From Collinsella sp. (GTDB lineage Bacteria > Actinomycetota > Coriobacteriia > Coriobacteriales > Coriobacteriaceae), in contig DXMV01000020.1 in NCBI GenBank assembly GCA_019414055.1, forward strand, positions 1-64,000: a stretch of 64,000 bases of DNA, in the 5' to 3' direction. The translations under genes were made by a program, and so were the position numbers. Below, piece by piece: positions 34,696 through 43,778 of the stretch. Below the pieces are notes generated by a model. The model saw nothing but the letters and a program-made list of their open reading frames with translations, searched no databases and was not told the DNA's origin. The first letter of the stretch is position 1. Each line of letters opens with the position of its first letter.

Positions 34696-36096
34696 TTACT
34701 GGCGGACCAGGCGGGCGCAGAAGTGGCCGTCGTAGGAGTCGGCGTTTACGGGGACGCTTTGGAAGAGTCCGCGGTCGTTTTGGCGAACGGCTACCAGCTT
34801 CTTGGCCTGTTCGAACTCGGGGAGCTGCAGAATCTGGGCTCCGGAGAGGGGTGCCACGGTAAAGCCGCCGCCCTCGGGAGAAGCCAGGAAGGCGTCCACG
34901 ACCCGCGTGTTCTCTTCATCAAAAACCGAGCAGGTAGCATAGATAAGCTCACCGCCGGCAGCCACGCGCGCGGCTGCTTCCTTGAGCATCGTCAGCTGCA
35001 GGCGGGGCAACTCGGTCGTAACGTCGTTCTCGTTCAGGCGCCACGGAATCTCGGGATGACGGCGCATGGTGCCGGTGCCAGAGCACGGAGCGTCGATAAA
35101 CACCGTGTCGAACAGGGCGGGCTCGCCAAGCATCGCATCAAACGACGTAAGCACCTCATTGAGCTCGCAGGCATCGCCCGACACCGTACGAACACCAGAG
35201 ATACCCGCCTTGTGCAGGCGCGCGAGATTCTGATCGCACTTACGATCGTGCAGATCGAGCGCAGTATGCTGGCGCTCGTACCCGGCACGCTTGGCCTGGC
35301 ACATCATCACATAGGTCTTGGTGCCGCGGCCGGCACCAATCTCCAGGCAACGCCCGGGACGCGTCGCCGCAGTGGCGATAAGCTGGGCGTTGAGGTCCGA
35401 AGCAACCGCGGCCGCACGCTCAAACACGCCCGATGCAACCGTGACCTGCGCATCGACAGGAGCATGACAGCCCGGGAAGACAGGCGCAACGAGCTGCGAG
35501 ATATACGGGTCGGCCTTCGTTGCAAACGCATTCTCGTGCAGCGCAAGCGGCGCGGGCGCAAGATTACCGGCAAAGTTGAGCACGCCCTCGAGCGTATCGA
35601 ACGACGCCATAATGCGGGCGCACAGCCAGCGAGGAAGACCCATCAAACGAGACAGGCGAACCAGACGGCGCTCGGACTCATCCACGTCGGATGCCGTGGC
35701 AAAGTCCTCAACGTTGTCCGCGACCTTGTGCAGCACCGCGTTAGCCAGGCCAGCGGCAGACTTAGCACCGCTGCGCACCAGCTCAACACCCTGACTTACG
35801 GCAACACGGCCCGGCGTATGCAGGTAGAGCATCTCGAAGGCCGAGATGCGAAGCGCCATGCGCACGCGCGGCGCGACCTTTTTGGGCTTATCGAGAAACT
35901 GATCAAGCAGTTCGTCCAAAATGCCCTGCGTGGCGGCAACACCGAGCGCCAAACGAGCGGCAAAAGCGGAATCGCGCTGGTCAATGGCCTTGGCGGAAGC
36001 ACGGGAAGACAACACGTCGCGTGCGTACATACCGCGGCGATCGGCCTCCATCAACACATCGAGCGCAAGCTTGCGCGCGGGGGAAAGCTTGCTCAT
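34696..36096 (-). CDS. rsmB: 16S rRNA (cytosine-C5) methyltransferase RsmB
   Basis: 466 residues. The N-terminal NusB-like RNA-binding domain (about 1-140) is followed by a Rossmann methyltransferase domain. It binds SAM at CLEIGAGRGTKTYVMM and carries the two family cysteines in DAPCSGTGTMRRHPE and YATCSVFDEENTRVVD; the latter attacks cytosine. RsmB modifies C967 of 16S rRNA in E. coli. ATG at 36096 overlaps the fmt stop (ATGA), as in the common def-fmt-rsmB cluster. A frame open further upstream is ignored because it lies inside fmt. Confidence 0.92.
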   Translation of the reverse strand: MSKLSPARKLALDVLMEADRRGMYARDVLSSRASAKAIDQRDSAFAARLALGVAATQGILDELLDQFLDKPKKVAPRVRMALRISAFEMLYLHTPGRVAVSQGVELVRSGAKSAAGLANAVLHKVADNVEDFATASDVDESERRLVRLSRLMGLPRWLCARIMASFDTLEGVLNFAGNLAPAPLALHENAFATKADPYISQLVAPVFPGCHAPVDAQVTVASGVFERAAAVASDLNAQLIATAATRPGRCLEIGAGRGTKTYVMMCQAKRAGYERQHTALDLHDRKCDQNLARLHKAGISGVRTVSGDACELNEVLTSFDAMLGEPALFDTVFIDAPCSGTGTMRRHPEIPWRLNENDVTTELPRLQLTMLKEAAARVAAGGELIYATCSVFDEENTRVVDAFLASPEGGGFTVAPLSGAQILQLPEFEQAKKLVAVRQNDRGLFQSVPVNADSYDGHFCARLVRQ

Positions 36097-37013
36097 GACA
36101 AAACACCCCACGTCAGGTCGGCACCCTGCAGGCCAGCAGCCCAAGCAGAAGCAGACATAGCACGCTTGCCATCGGGCTTAACCTCGAGCAGCTCAACCGC
36201 TCCATCGGAAAGACCCAGGTAAACACGCTTGGCCTTAACGAGAACCTGACCCTCGCCAAGCGACACATCCGCCGCCGCAGCATCGAGAACGCGAACCGAC
36301 TTGCCGGCAATCACACAACGGGCAGGCGCGGTATCGGACGAAGCGAGCACATGACGCACGCAATCGAGCGCCGCCATCTGCGGATCAAGACGCATCTCCT
36401 GCTTGGAAATCTTGGCGGCATGAGTGACGAGCGACTCATCCTGCTCAGTCCAAACAGCCGAGCCATCGGCAAGCGAAGGAAGCGTATCGGCAAGCAACTT
36501 ACCGCCAAGCTCACCAAGCTCCATCGTGAGCGCCTCGGCATGCTTACCGGTAACCGACGTAGACGCCTGGGCGCAATAAGCGCCGGTATCCACGCCATGC
36601 CCAATGCGCATAATGGAAACGCCAGCAACCTCGTCACCAGCAAGAATGGCACGCTGAATGGGGGCAGCGCCACGCCAACGAGGCAGCAGCGAAGCATGAA
36701 CATTCACAATACCAAGCGGCGCCATATGCAGCACCTCATCAGGCAAAATGCAGCCATAGGCAGCCACACAGAAAATATCAGCCTGGGCAGCCTGGAGCGT
36801 CTCAACAACCTCAGGCGTCATACGGTTGGCCTCAACAACCGGCAACCCCAGCTCAAGCGCCTTGGCCTTAACAGGAGACGGCTCAAGCTTCTTACCACGC
36901 CCACGAACAGCATCGGGACGAGTAATAACAAGCGCAATCTCGTTCCCAGCCTCAACAAGCGAAGTCAGCGAAGGCACAGCAAAATCAGGCGTACCCATAA
37001 ACACAATACGCAT
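36093..37013 (-). CDS. fmt: Methionyl-tRNA formyltransferase
   Basis: A 306-residue enzyme that formylates initiator Met-tRNA using 10-formyl-tetrahydrofolate. The N-terminal Rossmann domain has MRIVFMGTPDFAVPSL. The catalytic region VNVHASLLPRWRGAAPIQRA contains the Asn-His pair, with HGVDTGAYCAQ (catalytic Asp) after it. The C-terminal OB-fold domain binds tRNA. Downstream it overlaps rsmB by four bases; upstream, def on the same strand is separated by a 330-base gap that carries a large palindrome at 37235-37336. Confidence 0.95.
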   Translation of the reverse strand: MRIVFMGTPDFAVPSLTSLVEAGNEIALVITRPDAVRGRGKKLEPSPVKAKALELGLPVVEANRMTPEVVETLQAAQADIFCVAAYGCILPDEVLHMAPLGIVNVHASLLPRWRGAAPIQRAILAGDEVAGVSIMRIGHGVDTGAYCAQASTSVTGKHAEALTMELGELGGKLLADTLPSLADGSAVWTEQDESLVTHAAKISKQEMRLDPQMAALDCVRHVLASSDTAPARCVIAGKSVRVLDAAAADVSLGEGQVLVKAKRVYLGLSDGAVELLEVKPDGKRAMSASAWAAGLQGADLTWGVLS

Positions 37014-37234
37014 AAAAGTAAGTCTCCTCTCAACAACGAGCCGAGACGGCTACAAAAGAAGCGTTCCAGGTCGCAAGCGCACCCAGCCGCCAGAACAGTC
37101 CAACAAAAACAAATATACCCAAAACCAAAGAAAGAGCCGCAATAAAAGCAGCTCTCTCTCAACAAAGCAATTATCAGCGAAGACGCCCCTCCCTGGCCCG
37201 ACGGCACCCGGGCGAGACAAGCAGCGTCAACGTA

Positions 37235-37336
37235 GTCCCCGGGGCGCCCGCCTATATCGTCCCGCGCGCAGTTTCGCAGCGCAGCGAGAATGTTTGAGCA
37301 CGGGATGATATAGGTATAGGCGGGCGCCCCGGGGAC
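37235..37336. repeat. Long-armed palindrome between def and fmt
   Basis: The left arm starting GTCCCCGGGGCGCCCGCCTA (37235-37264) pairs with 37301-37336. The right arm has one mismatch and an extra six-base TATAGG duplication. The 36-base centre contains GTTTCGCAGCGCAGCGAG. It is non-coding and would make a very stable RNA or DNA hairpin. Confidence 0.75.
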
Positions 37337-37344
37337 GGACAAAC

Positions 37345-37881
37345 CTACTCCGTCTCGCCCGGTCGAGCGCCGCGGGCCAGGGCGTCCTGGTACTCCTTGA
37401 CTGCCTTGATACGCTGCATCGGCTTGAGTCGCTCAAACATGGTGTTGCCGTGCAGGTGATCGATCTCGTGCTGCAGGCACACGCAGAACAGGTCGCCCGA
37501 GGCCTCGTAGCGAATCAGGTTGGCATCCAGGTCGTACGCCTCGACGACGACATGGTCGGGACGCTCGATCTCGCAGCTAATACCGGGAATGGACAGGCAG
37601 CCCTCGCTAAACGGCACCAGATGGTCGCTCTGCTCAACAATGACAGGGTTGATGAGCACGTAGGGATCGTAGTCATTCTTGTCGCTGTAGTCGCAGTCGA
37701 TGGTGACGAGCTGAATAAGCTCACCGATCTGCGGGGCAGCCAGACCGCAACCGCCGTTGTCGAACATCATCTTCTTCATCTTCTCGGCAAGCGCCTCGAT
37801 CGCCGGAGTGATCTCCTCGATGACGGCGCACTCCTGGCGCAGACGAGGGTCGGGCGACAGTACGATTCCGTTGGCTTCCAT
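37345..37881 (-). CDS. def: Peptide deformylase
   Basis: A 178-residue metalloenzyme that removes the formyl group from nascent proteins. All three family motifs are present: GGCGLAAPQIG (motif 1), EGCLSIPG with the metal-binding Cys (motif 2) and QHEIDHLHGN with two metal-binding His and the catalytic Glu (motif 3). I use the ATG at 37881, seven bases after AAAGG, in preference to an ATG at 37887 adjacent to it. It lies 19 bases downstream of the priA stop on the same strand. Confidence 0.95.
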   Translation of the reverse strand: MEANGIVLSPDPRLRQECAVIEEITPAIEALAEKMKKMMFDNGGCGLAAPQIGELIQLVTIDCDYSDKNDYDPYVLINPVIVEQSDHLVPFSEGCLSIPGISCEIERPDHVVVEAYDLDANLIRYEASGDLFCVCLQHEIDHLHGNTMFERLKPMQRIKAVKEYQDALARGARPGETE

Positions 37882-37899
37882 GGCCATCCTTTCGGGTTG

Positions 37900-40353
37900 T
37901 TACATCAAATCATAGGCGTCGACGTCAACGCTCACGCTCACGCCGCGCACGGAGCCAACCTCTTTGAGGCAGGCGTCGATATCATCAGAGACATGGTACC
38001 CTACCGGCGACTTTACAAGCAGATGGAAGCGGTAACGGTCCTTGGCTCTCTCGATTACACACGAAGCCGGACCAAGCACCTGGGGCACGGCGCTCCCCGC
38101 CCGCAAAAAGTCGGGCGCGGCGGCATGCCAGCGACGCTTGAGGAGCTTCGCGATGCGGCCGATGTAGTCCCGCGCGTCATCCGCATTCGTCGACCACACC
38201 AAGATGTTGGCCAAGCGCACGAACGGGGGATACAGGGCGTCGCGGCGCTGGTCCAGGTCGTAGTCGGTAAAAATCGAGCGGTCGTGCTCGGCGACGGCGC
38301 GAATGACCGGGTCCTCAGGCAGGTAGGTCTGGATGATAACCTCGCCGGGACGATCACCGCGGCCGGCGCGGCCCGCAACCTGCTCTAGCAGGTCGTAGGC
38401 GCGCTCCCCTGCGCGGAAGTCCGGCAGCTTGAGGGCGAAGTCGGCATTGACCACGCCCACGAGCGTGACCTCGGGAAAGTCGAGGCCCTTTGCGATCATT
38501 TGAGTGCCCAGCAACACCGCGCAATCGGCCGCATCGAACTGCTCGAGCAGCTTTTTGTGCGCGTCCTTGCCGCGCGTGGAATCGGCATCCATGCGAATGA
38601 TGGCGACGTCGTCGGGCAGCATCTGGTGCAGCGCATCCTCGATCTGCTGCGTACCCAGGCCCATTTTAGCCAGGTAGCGGCTGCCGCACTTGGGACAGCG
38701 ACTCGTGGGCGCCGGATAGGGTTGCACGCGCCAGGACGAACCGCAAGTGTGGCACTGCAGCGTATGGGTGCGCTCGTGATACGTGAGCGCGGTGGAACAG
38801 TGATTGCAGGTGGGGACGCAGCCGCACTCGCGGCACATAAGGAACGGCGCAAAGCCGCGACGGTTGTGCAGCAGCACGGCCTTCTCGCGGCGCTCGACTA
38901 CGCGCTCCAGGCCTTCCATCAGCGGTTTTGAGAACATGGAGCGGCTGCCGTGCGAAAACTCGCGGCGCAGGTCGGCAATGCGGACCGTGGGCAGCACGGC
39001 ATTTCCCGGGCGCTCAGGCATCTCGACACGAGTCCAGGTGGCACCGTTGTACGTGCCGCGGCGGCAGCGGTCGAGGGCCTCCGCAGAAGGCGTGGCCGAG
39101 CCCAACACGAGCGGGCAGCGATAACGACACGCCATCTCGGCAGCCACCTCGCGCGCATGGTAGCGCGGGCTGGAGCCCTGCTTGTAGCTGGTCTCGTGCT
39201 CCTCGTCGATGATGATAAGACCCAAGTCGCTGAGCGGGCAAAAGAGCGCCGAGCGGGCGCCCACGACCACACGCGCGGCACCGCTGGCGACCATATCCCA
39301 CTGGTCCAGGCGCTCGCCAGCAGAAAGTCGCGAATGGAACACGGCAACCGTCTCGCCAAAGCGCGAACGGAAGCGGCCGACAGTCTGGGCCGTCAGCGAA
39401 ATCTCGGGCACGAGCACGCAGGCCGAACGGCCGGCCGCCAGCACGCGCTCGATAGCGGAGAGGTAGACCTCGGTTTTGCCAGATCCGGTGACGCCATCGA
39501 CAAGGACTACGTCGCCGTGGGCGTCAAGGCGGGCACGCTCAATCTGCGCGAGGGCCTGCTGCTGGCCGTTGGTAAGCGAGACCGGTGCTTTGCCGCTCGC
39601 GGAGGACAGCGTGGTCTGCTCGCTACAGCCACGCCACGCCCGGCGCTCCTCCACCACCACGACGCCGCGTTTTTCGAGCGCCTTGATGGTCGCCGACATG
39701 CTGTTGTAGAGCAGGTTGAGGTCGCGCGTCGTGACCGGGCCGCATTGGAGCGCCTCAATGAGCTGACGCTGGCGGACCGCGGTCTTGGGCGGCGTGTAGT
39801 CGAAACCCTCGGGCGTGAGCATGACCCAACGGTTTTGGATGGGTTTGACGGCGGGGCGCTCAACGGTCCACACGCCGTCATCGACCTTGACCACGCGCGG
39901 GCTTCCGCCCGGGGGCAAGAACAGGCGCAGGCACTCGGAAAGCGTCGCGACGTACTCGCGGCTCATCCAACGTGCGATACGGGCGGACTCGGCGGTAAAT
40001 AGCGGCTTGCTGAGGATAGCCTCGATAGGCTTGATGCGCGCGGGATCGAGAGCGTCGTTACCTTGCAGGTTGGCAAGCTCGGGCGCAATGTCGACGATGT
40101 AGCCTGCGGCCGCACGGTTGCCAAAATGAACTAGGACCGTCGATCCGACCTGGGCCTCGTCGGCAAGGGAGTCGGGAATGCCGTAGGCAAACGGCTCGGA
40201 CAGCGCACGGGTCGGGATGTCGAGGACCACGCTCGCGTAGGCGACGACGGGCTCGGATACGGGCTCGGGCTGCGCCGGGGCGGCGACGGGGGCCGCGGAC
40301 TTCGGAGCTTCCTCCGGTTCCGGCGAACCAAACAGTGACAGTTGCTCGGCCAT
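37900..40353 (-). CDS. priA: Primosomal replication restart helicase PriA
   Basis: 817 residues. PriA recognises stalled forks and reloads the replicative helicase. After a non-conserved N-terminal stretch of about 45 residues comes the 3'-end DNA-binding domain. The helicase lobes have VDGVTGSGKTEVYL (Walker A) and IIIDEEHETSYKQGSSPRYH. The zinc-binding insertion has CRECGCVPTCNHC and a second cluster, CHTCGSSW with CPKCGSRYLA. QVAGRAGRGDRPGEVIIQTY closes motif VI. ATG at 40353 follows GGGAGG. It lies directly upstream of def on the same strand. Confidence 0.96.
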   Translation of the reverse strand: MAEQLSLFGSPEPEEAPKSAAPVAAPAQPEPVSEPVVAYASVVLDIPTRALSEPFAYGIPDSLADEAQVGSTVLVHFGNRAAAGYIVDIAPELANLQGNDALDPARIKPIEAILSKPLFTAESARIARWMSREYVATLSECLRLFLPPGGSPRVVKVDDGVWTVERPAVKPIQNRWVMLTPEGFDYTPPKTAVRQRQLIEALQCGPVTTRDLNLLYNSMSATIKALEKRGVVVVEERRAWRGCSEQTTLSSASGKAPVSLTNGQQQALAQIERARLDAHGDVVLVDGVTGSGKTEVYLSAIERVLAAGRSACVLVPEISLTAQTVGRFRSRFGETVAVFHSRLSAGERLDQWDMVASGAARVVVGARSALFCPLSDLGLIIIDEEHETSYKQGSSPRYHAREVAAEMACRYRCPLVLGSATPSAEALDRCRRGTYNGATWTRVEMPERPGNAVLPTVRIADLRREFSHGSRSMFSKPLMEGLERVVERREKAVLLHNRRGFAPFLMCRECGCVPTCNHCSTALTYHERTHTLQCHTCGSSWRVQPYPAPTSRCPKCGSRYLAKMGLGTQQIEDALHQMLPDDVAIIRMDADSTRGKDAHKKLLEQFDAADCAVLLGTQMIAKGLDFPEVTLVGVVNADFALKLPDFRAGERAYDLLEQVAGRAGRGDRPGEVIIQTYLPEDPVIRAVAEHDRSIFTDYDLDQRRDALYPPFVRLANILVWSTNADDARDYIGRIAKLLKRRWHAAAPDFLRAGSAVPQVLGPASCVIERAKDRYRFHLLVKSPVGYHVSDDIDACLKEVGSVRGVSVSVDVDAYDLM

Positions 40354-40392
40354 GGTCTCTGTACCTCCCATCCCATACGTCTTTAGAAACAA

Positions 40393-40418
40393 GAGCCCCG
40401 CTCGGGTGAACGGGGCTC
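40393..40418 (-). terminator. Terminator of gltX
   Basis: GAGCCCCG and CGGGGCTC form an 8-bp stem with a 10-base loop, followed on the minus strand by TTGTTTCT. It separates gltX from priA. Confidence 0.7.
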
Positions 40419-40441
40419 GGATACATACGTTTGCGCAGCGA

Positions 40442-41917
40442 TTACAGCGCCATCGTGCGGGCGCGGTCGATGCGCGCCAGGCAGTCGTCGCGGCCGACGA
40501 GCGCCATGGTCTCACCCAGCGGGGGGCTCACCATGTTGCCGCAGACGGCGACGCGCACAGCCTGGAAGACAACACGCTTCTTGAGGTCCATCTGCTCGGG
40601 CAGCGGCTCAAGCGCGGCGTCGATGTTGGCAGCCGTCCACTCGTCCACGCCCTCGAGCGCGGCCTTGGCGGCATCCAGAATGGCACCCATGCCTTCCTTG
40701 GCCAGGCCCTTGTTGACGGATTTCTCGTCATACTCGAGCGTCTCGGCCGTGGCAAAGATGGGAGCGGCGACAGTCACGGCGTCGGCCGGCATCTTGGTGC
40801 GCGGCTTAACGATGGCAGCGAGTGCGTCGATCCAGTCCTCGCCGTACTCGACGTTACCCTCGATGAGGCCTGCCTCGTGCAGCTCGGGGACCATGATCTC
40901 GTCGGCAAACTGAGCGTCGGACATGCCGTTGATGTACTCGGCATTGACCCAGTCGAGCTTCTTGGGATCGAAGGTCGCAGGGTTCTTGGAGATGCGGTCA
41001 AGCGAAAACTTGCTGGCCAGGACATCGCGCGGGATGATCGTGGTCTCGCCGTCGAGCGACCAGCCGAGCAGCGCCAGATAGTTGACGAAGGCGTCGGACA
41101 GATAGCCGGCGTCGCGGTACTCCTCCACCGAGGTGGCGCCGTGGCGCTTGGAGAGCTTCTTGCCGTCGGCACCCAAGATCATGGAGATGTGCGCGAACGT
41201 GGGCACGGGCGCGCCGAGGGCCTCGTAGACCATGACCTGGCGCGGGGTGTTGGACAGATGGTCGTCGCCGCGGATGACGTGGGTAATCTTCATCATGGCA
41301 TCGTCGACGACGGTCGCGAAGTTATAGGTGGGCGTGCCGTCGGAGCGGAAGATGACAAAGTCGTCGAGCTCCTTGGCATCGAAGGTCACCTCGCCGTGGA
41401 CGGCGTCATGGATAACGACGTCGCCGCGGTTCTCGGGCACCTTGATGCGCAGGACGTAGGGCTCGCCGGCCTCGATGCGGCGGCGGGCCTCCTCGGGATC
41501 GAGATCGCGGCAGCGGCGCTGATAGCCCTGGAAGGGGTCCTTGCGCTCCTGGGCGGCCTTGCGATCGGCATCGAGCTGCTCCTTGGTACAGAAGCAGGGA
41601 TAGGCCTTGCCCTCGTCCCAGAGCTTCTGGGCGGCCTGCTTGTACAGGTCCAGGCGCTCGGTCTGTGCGTAAGGGCCATAGTCGCCGCCCACCTCGGGGC
41701 CCTCGTCCCAGTCCAGGCCCAGCCAACGCATGGCGCGCAGAATGATCTGCGTGTTCTCGTCGGTGGAACGGGTGGGGTCGGTGTCGTCGATGCGCAGGAT
41801 GAACGTGCCGCCGTTTGCGCGGGCGAAAGCCCAGTTATAGATAGCGGTGCGGGCGCCGCCGATGTGCAGCTTGCCCGTGGGTGAGGGTGCAAAGCGGACG
41901 CGAACGTCTGATGCCAT
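40442..41917 (-). CDS. gltX: Glutamyl-tRNA synthetase
   Basis: 491 residues. The class I signature is RFAPSPTGKLHIGGARTAIY (HIGH type) and the KMSKS-type loop is GKKLSKRHGATSVEEYRDAG. The long C-terminal helical anticodon-binding region places it with bacterial GltX. In most Gram-positive and actinobacterial lineages this enzyme also charges tRNA-Gln for later amidation, but this cannot be decided here. ATG at 41917 follows GGAG; a frame open to 42034 runs into a palindrome and is not used. Two tRNA-Glu genes lie at 54.8-55.0 kb. Confidence 0.95.
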   Translation of the reverse strand: MASDVRVRFAPSPTGKLHIGGARTAIYNWAFARANGGTFILRIDDTDPTRSTDENTQIILRAMRWLGLDWDEGPEVGGDYGPYAQTERLDLYKQAAQKLWDEGKAYPCFCTKEQLDADRKAAQERKDPFQGYQRRCRDLDPEEARRRIEAGEPYVLRIKVPENRGDVVIHDAVHGEVTFDAKELDDFVIFRSDGTPTYNFATVVDDAMMKITHVIRGDDHLSNTPRQVMVYEALGAPVPTFAHISMILGADGKKLSKRHGATSVEEYRDAGYLSDAFVNYLALLGWSLDGETTIIPRDVLASKFSLDRISKNPATFDPKKLDWVNAEYINGMSDAQFADEIMVPELHEAGLIEGNVEYGEDWIDALAAIVKPRTKMPADAVTVAAPIFATAETLEYDEKSVNKGLAKEGMGAILDAAKAALEGVDEWTAANIDAALEPLPEQMDLKKRVVFQAVRVAVCGNMVSPPLGETMALVGRDDCLARIDRARTMAL

Positions 41918-42001
41918 GGATATCTCCTCGATTGCAGGATGGATGTCTAACCGCATCAGTATAAAGCAACAAAGCAACCTCCGCACAAAGGGCACCGACC
42001 C

Positions 42002-42074
42002 ACTCATTGGGGACAGACTTAAATGGCTACCCAATGAGCACCCGACTGGTCATTTAAGTCTATCCCCAATGAGT
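42002..42074. repeat. Long-armed palindrome between gltX and metK
   Basis: The left arm, beginning ACTCATTGGGGACAGACTTA (42002-42025), pairs with 42051-42074 with one mismatch, giving a 24-bp stem. A second CCCAATGAG occurs in the 25-base centre. It lies between divergent genes, so it may cover promoter territory. Confidence 0.7.
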
Positions 42075-42185
42075 AGGTGCGGAAAGGGTGTGAATATTCG
42101 ATTAACGCGATATGATGTGCCCTTACATATAGAGCTCGGCGGAATGGTAACGGTCGCCGGGACACGTATTTTGAAAGGGGCTATC

Positions 42186-43466
42186 ATGCCAGAAGAACTT
42201 CGTTCCATCCCACCCCAACACGGGTCCTTTGTTTTTACGTCGGAGTCGGTGACCGAAGGCCATCCCGATAAGATCGCTGACCAGATCAGCGACGCCGTCC
42301 TCGACGCAATCCTCGCTAAAGAAATTGAGCTGCAGGAGCAGGGCTACATTGCGCCCAACGGCGTGCCCGCAAACGTTGAGAACGTCCGCTGTGCCTGCGA
42401 GACCCTCGTGACCACCGGCACCGTCATCGTTGCCGGCGAGATCCGCACCCAGGCATACGTCGACGTGCAGGAGATTGCCCGTGGCGTTATCCGCCGCATT
42501 GGCTACAACCGCGCAAAGTTCGGTTTTGACTGCGATACCTGCGGAGTTATGAGCCTCATCCACGAGCAGTCGCCCGATATCGCCCAGGGCGTCGACGAGT
42601 CCTTCGAGACCCAGACCGGCGCCACCACCGACCCGATCGATCTGATCGGCGCCGGCGACCAGGGCATGATGTTTGGCTATGCCTCCAACGAGACCAAGAC
42701 CCTCATGCCCATGCCGCACTACCTGGCGAGCCGCCTGGCCGAGCGCCTGGCCGCCGTGCGCCACGACGGCACCCTGCCCTACCTGCGCCCCGACGGCAAG
42801 ACCCAGGTCACGGTGCGCTACGAGGACGGCAAGCCCGTCGAGGTCACAACCATCGTCATCTCCACGCAGCATGCCGCCGAGATCGAGGACATGGGCAAGA
42901 TCAAGAACGACCTCATCGAGCACGTCATCACCCCCGTCATGGCCGCCGAGAACATGCCGTGGGACAACGCCGACATCTATGTGAACCCCACCGGTCGCTT
43001 TGTCGTGGGCGGCCCCATGGGCGACACGGGCCTCACCGGCCGTAAGATCATCGTCGACACCTACGGCGGTTACGGCCGTCACGGCGGCGGTGCCTTCAGC
43101 GGCAAGGACTGCACCAAGGTCGACCGCTCCGCCGCATACGCCGCGCGCTGGGTCGCCAAGAACGTGGTGGCCGCCGGCCTGGCCGACCGCTGCGAGGTCG
43201 AGCTGGCCTACGCCATCGGCGTGTCCAAGCCGCTGTCTATCATGGTCGACACCTTCGGTACCGCGCATGTTGCCGAGGACAAGATCGTCGAGGCCGTCGA
43301 GAAGACCTTCGACCTGCGCCCGGGCGCGATCATCCGCGACCTGGATCTGCGTCGTCCGATCTACGAGAAGACGGCAGCCTACGGCCACTTCGGCCGCGAA
43401 GACGCCGACTTCACCTGGGAGCAAACAGACAGGGTCGACGAGCTCAAAGCAGCCTGCGGTCTATAA
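42186..43466 (+). CDS. metK: S-adenosylmethionine synthetase
   Basis: 426 residues; makes SAM from methionine and ATP. Signatures: FTSESVTEGHPDKIADQISD with the ATP-binding His and Asp, GAGDQGMMFGYASNETKTLM, and the P-loop-like GGAFSGKDCTKVDRSAAYAA. ATG at 42186 follows GAAAGGGG. Only about 110 bases lie between the palindrome and the start, and I see no SAM riboswitch. A strong terminator follows at 43508. Confidence 0.97.
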   Translation: MPEELRSIPPQHGSFVFTSESVTEGHPDKIADQISDAVLDAILAKEIELQEQGYIAPNGVPANVENVRCACETLVTTGTVIVAGEIRTQAYVDVQEIARGVIRRIGYNRAKFGFDCDTCGVMSLIHEQSPDIAQGVDESFETQTGATTDPIDLIGAGDQGMMFGYASNETKTLMPMPHYLASRLAERLAAVRHDGTLPYLRPDGKTQVTVRYEDGKPVEVTTIVISTQHAAEIEDMGKIKNDLIEHVITPVMAAENMPWDNADIYVNPTGRFVVGGPMGDTGLTGRKIIVDTYGGYGRHGGGAFSGKDCTKVDRSAAYAARWVAKNVVAAGLADRCEVELAYAIGVSKPLSIMVDTFGTAHVAEDKIVEAVEKTFDLRPGAIIRDLDLRRPIYEKTAAYGHFGREDADFTWEQTDRVDELKAACGL

Positions 43467-43507
43467 GCTAACGGCAAAAGCTGCAGCCAAATCGAAACGC
43501 ACCAAAA

Positions 43508-43540
43508 AGAGGTACCGGACCAATCGGTACCTCTATTTTT
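43508..43540 (+). terminator. Terminator of metK
   Basis: AGAGGTACCG and CGGTACCTCT form a 10-bp stem with a 7-base loop, followed by ATTTTTATT. Confidence 0.9.
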
Positions 43541-43634
43541 ATTAACCGGTGGTGAAGATGAGCCGACCTGGGACGCAGAATAGGTCACGAGCTCATGAAT
43601 TTTGCAGCACGAGCGCCTCTACCATGTATCCTTA

Positions 43635-43755
43635 GTCCCGAGGGGCGGGGCATAAGGTCGATCGCGAGTTCCGCACGAGCCGGAGAGCACTTAATGTGCT
43701 CTCCGTGCGAGCAGGATTGTCCGAGCAGGCGACCTTATGCCCCGCCCCTCGGGAC
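43635..43755 (+). repeat. Long-armed hairpin element with conserved core, copy 1
   Basis: Arms 43635-43660 and 43730-43755 are perfectly complementary over 26 bases, beginning GTCCCGAGGGGCGGGGCATA. The 69-base core at 43661-43729 contains its own hairpin (CGGAGAGCAC / GTGCTCTCCG). The core is nearly identical to the reverse complement of 61083-61150, whereas the arms are unrelated. It lies between the co-directional genes metK and sdaA. Confidence 0.8.
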
Positions 43756-43778
43756 GACGAGATATAGAAGGAGCAGCC

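Noticed and set aside
40442..41917. T-box leader for gltX
   Set aside because: The leader between the start and the palindrome is under 100 bases and lacks a T-box-like motif or specifier hairpin.
42075..42185. SAM riboswitch upstream of metK
   Set aside because: Only about 110 bases between the palindrome and the start codon; no SAM-I/SAM-II-like helices or conserved loop sequences were seen.
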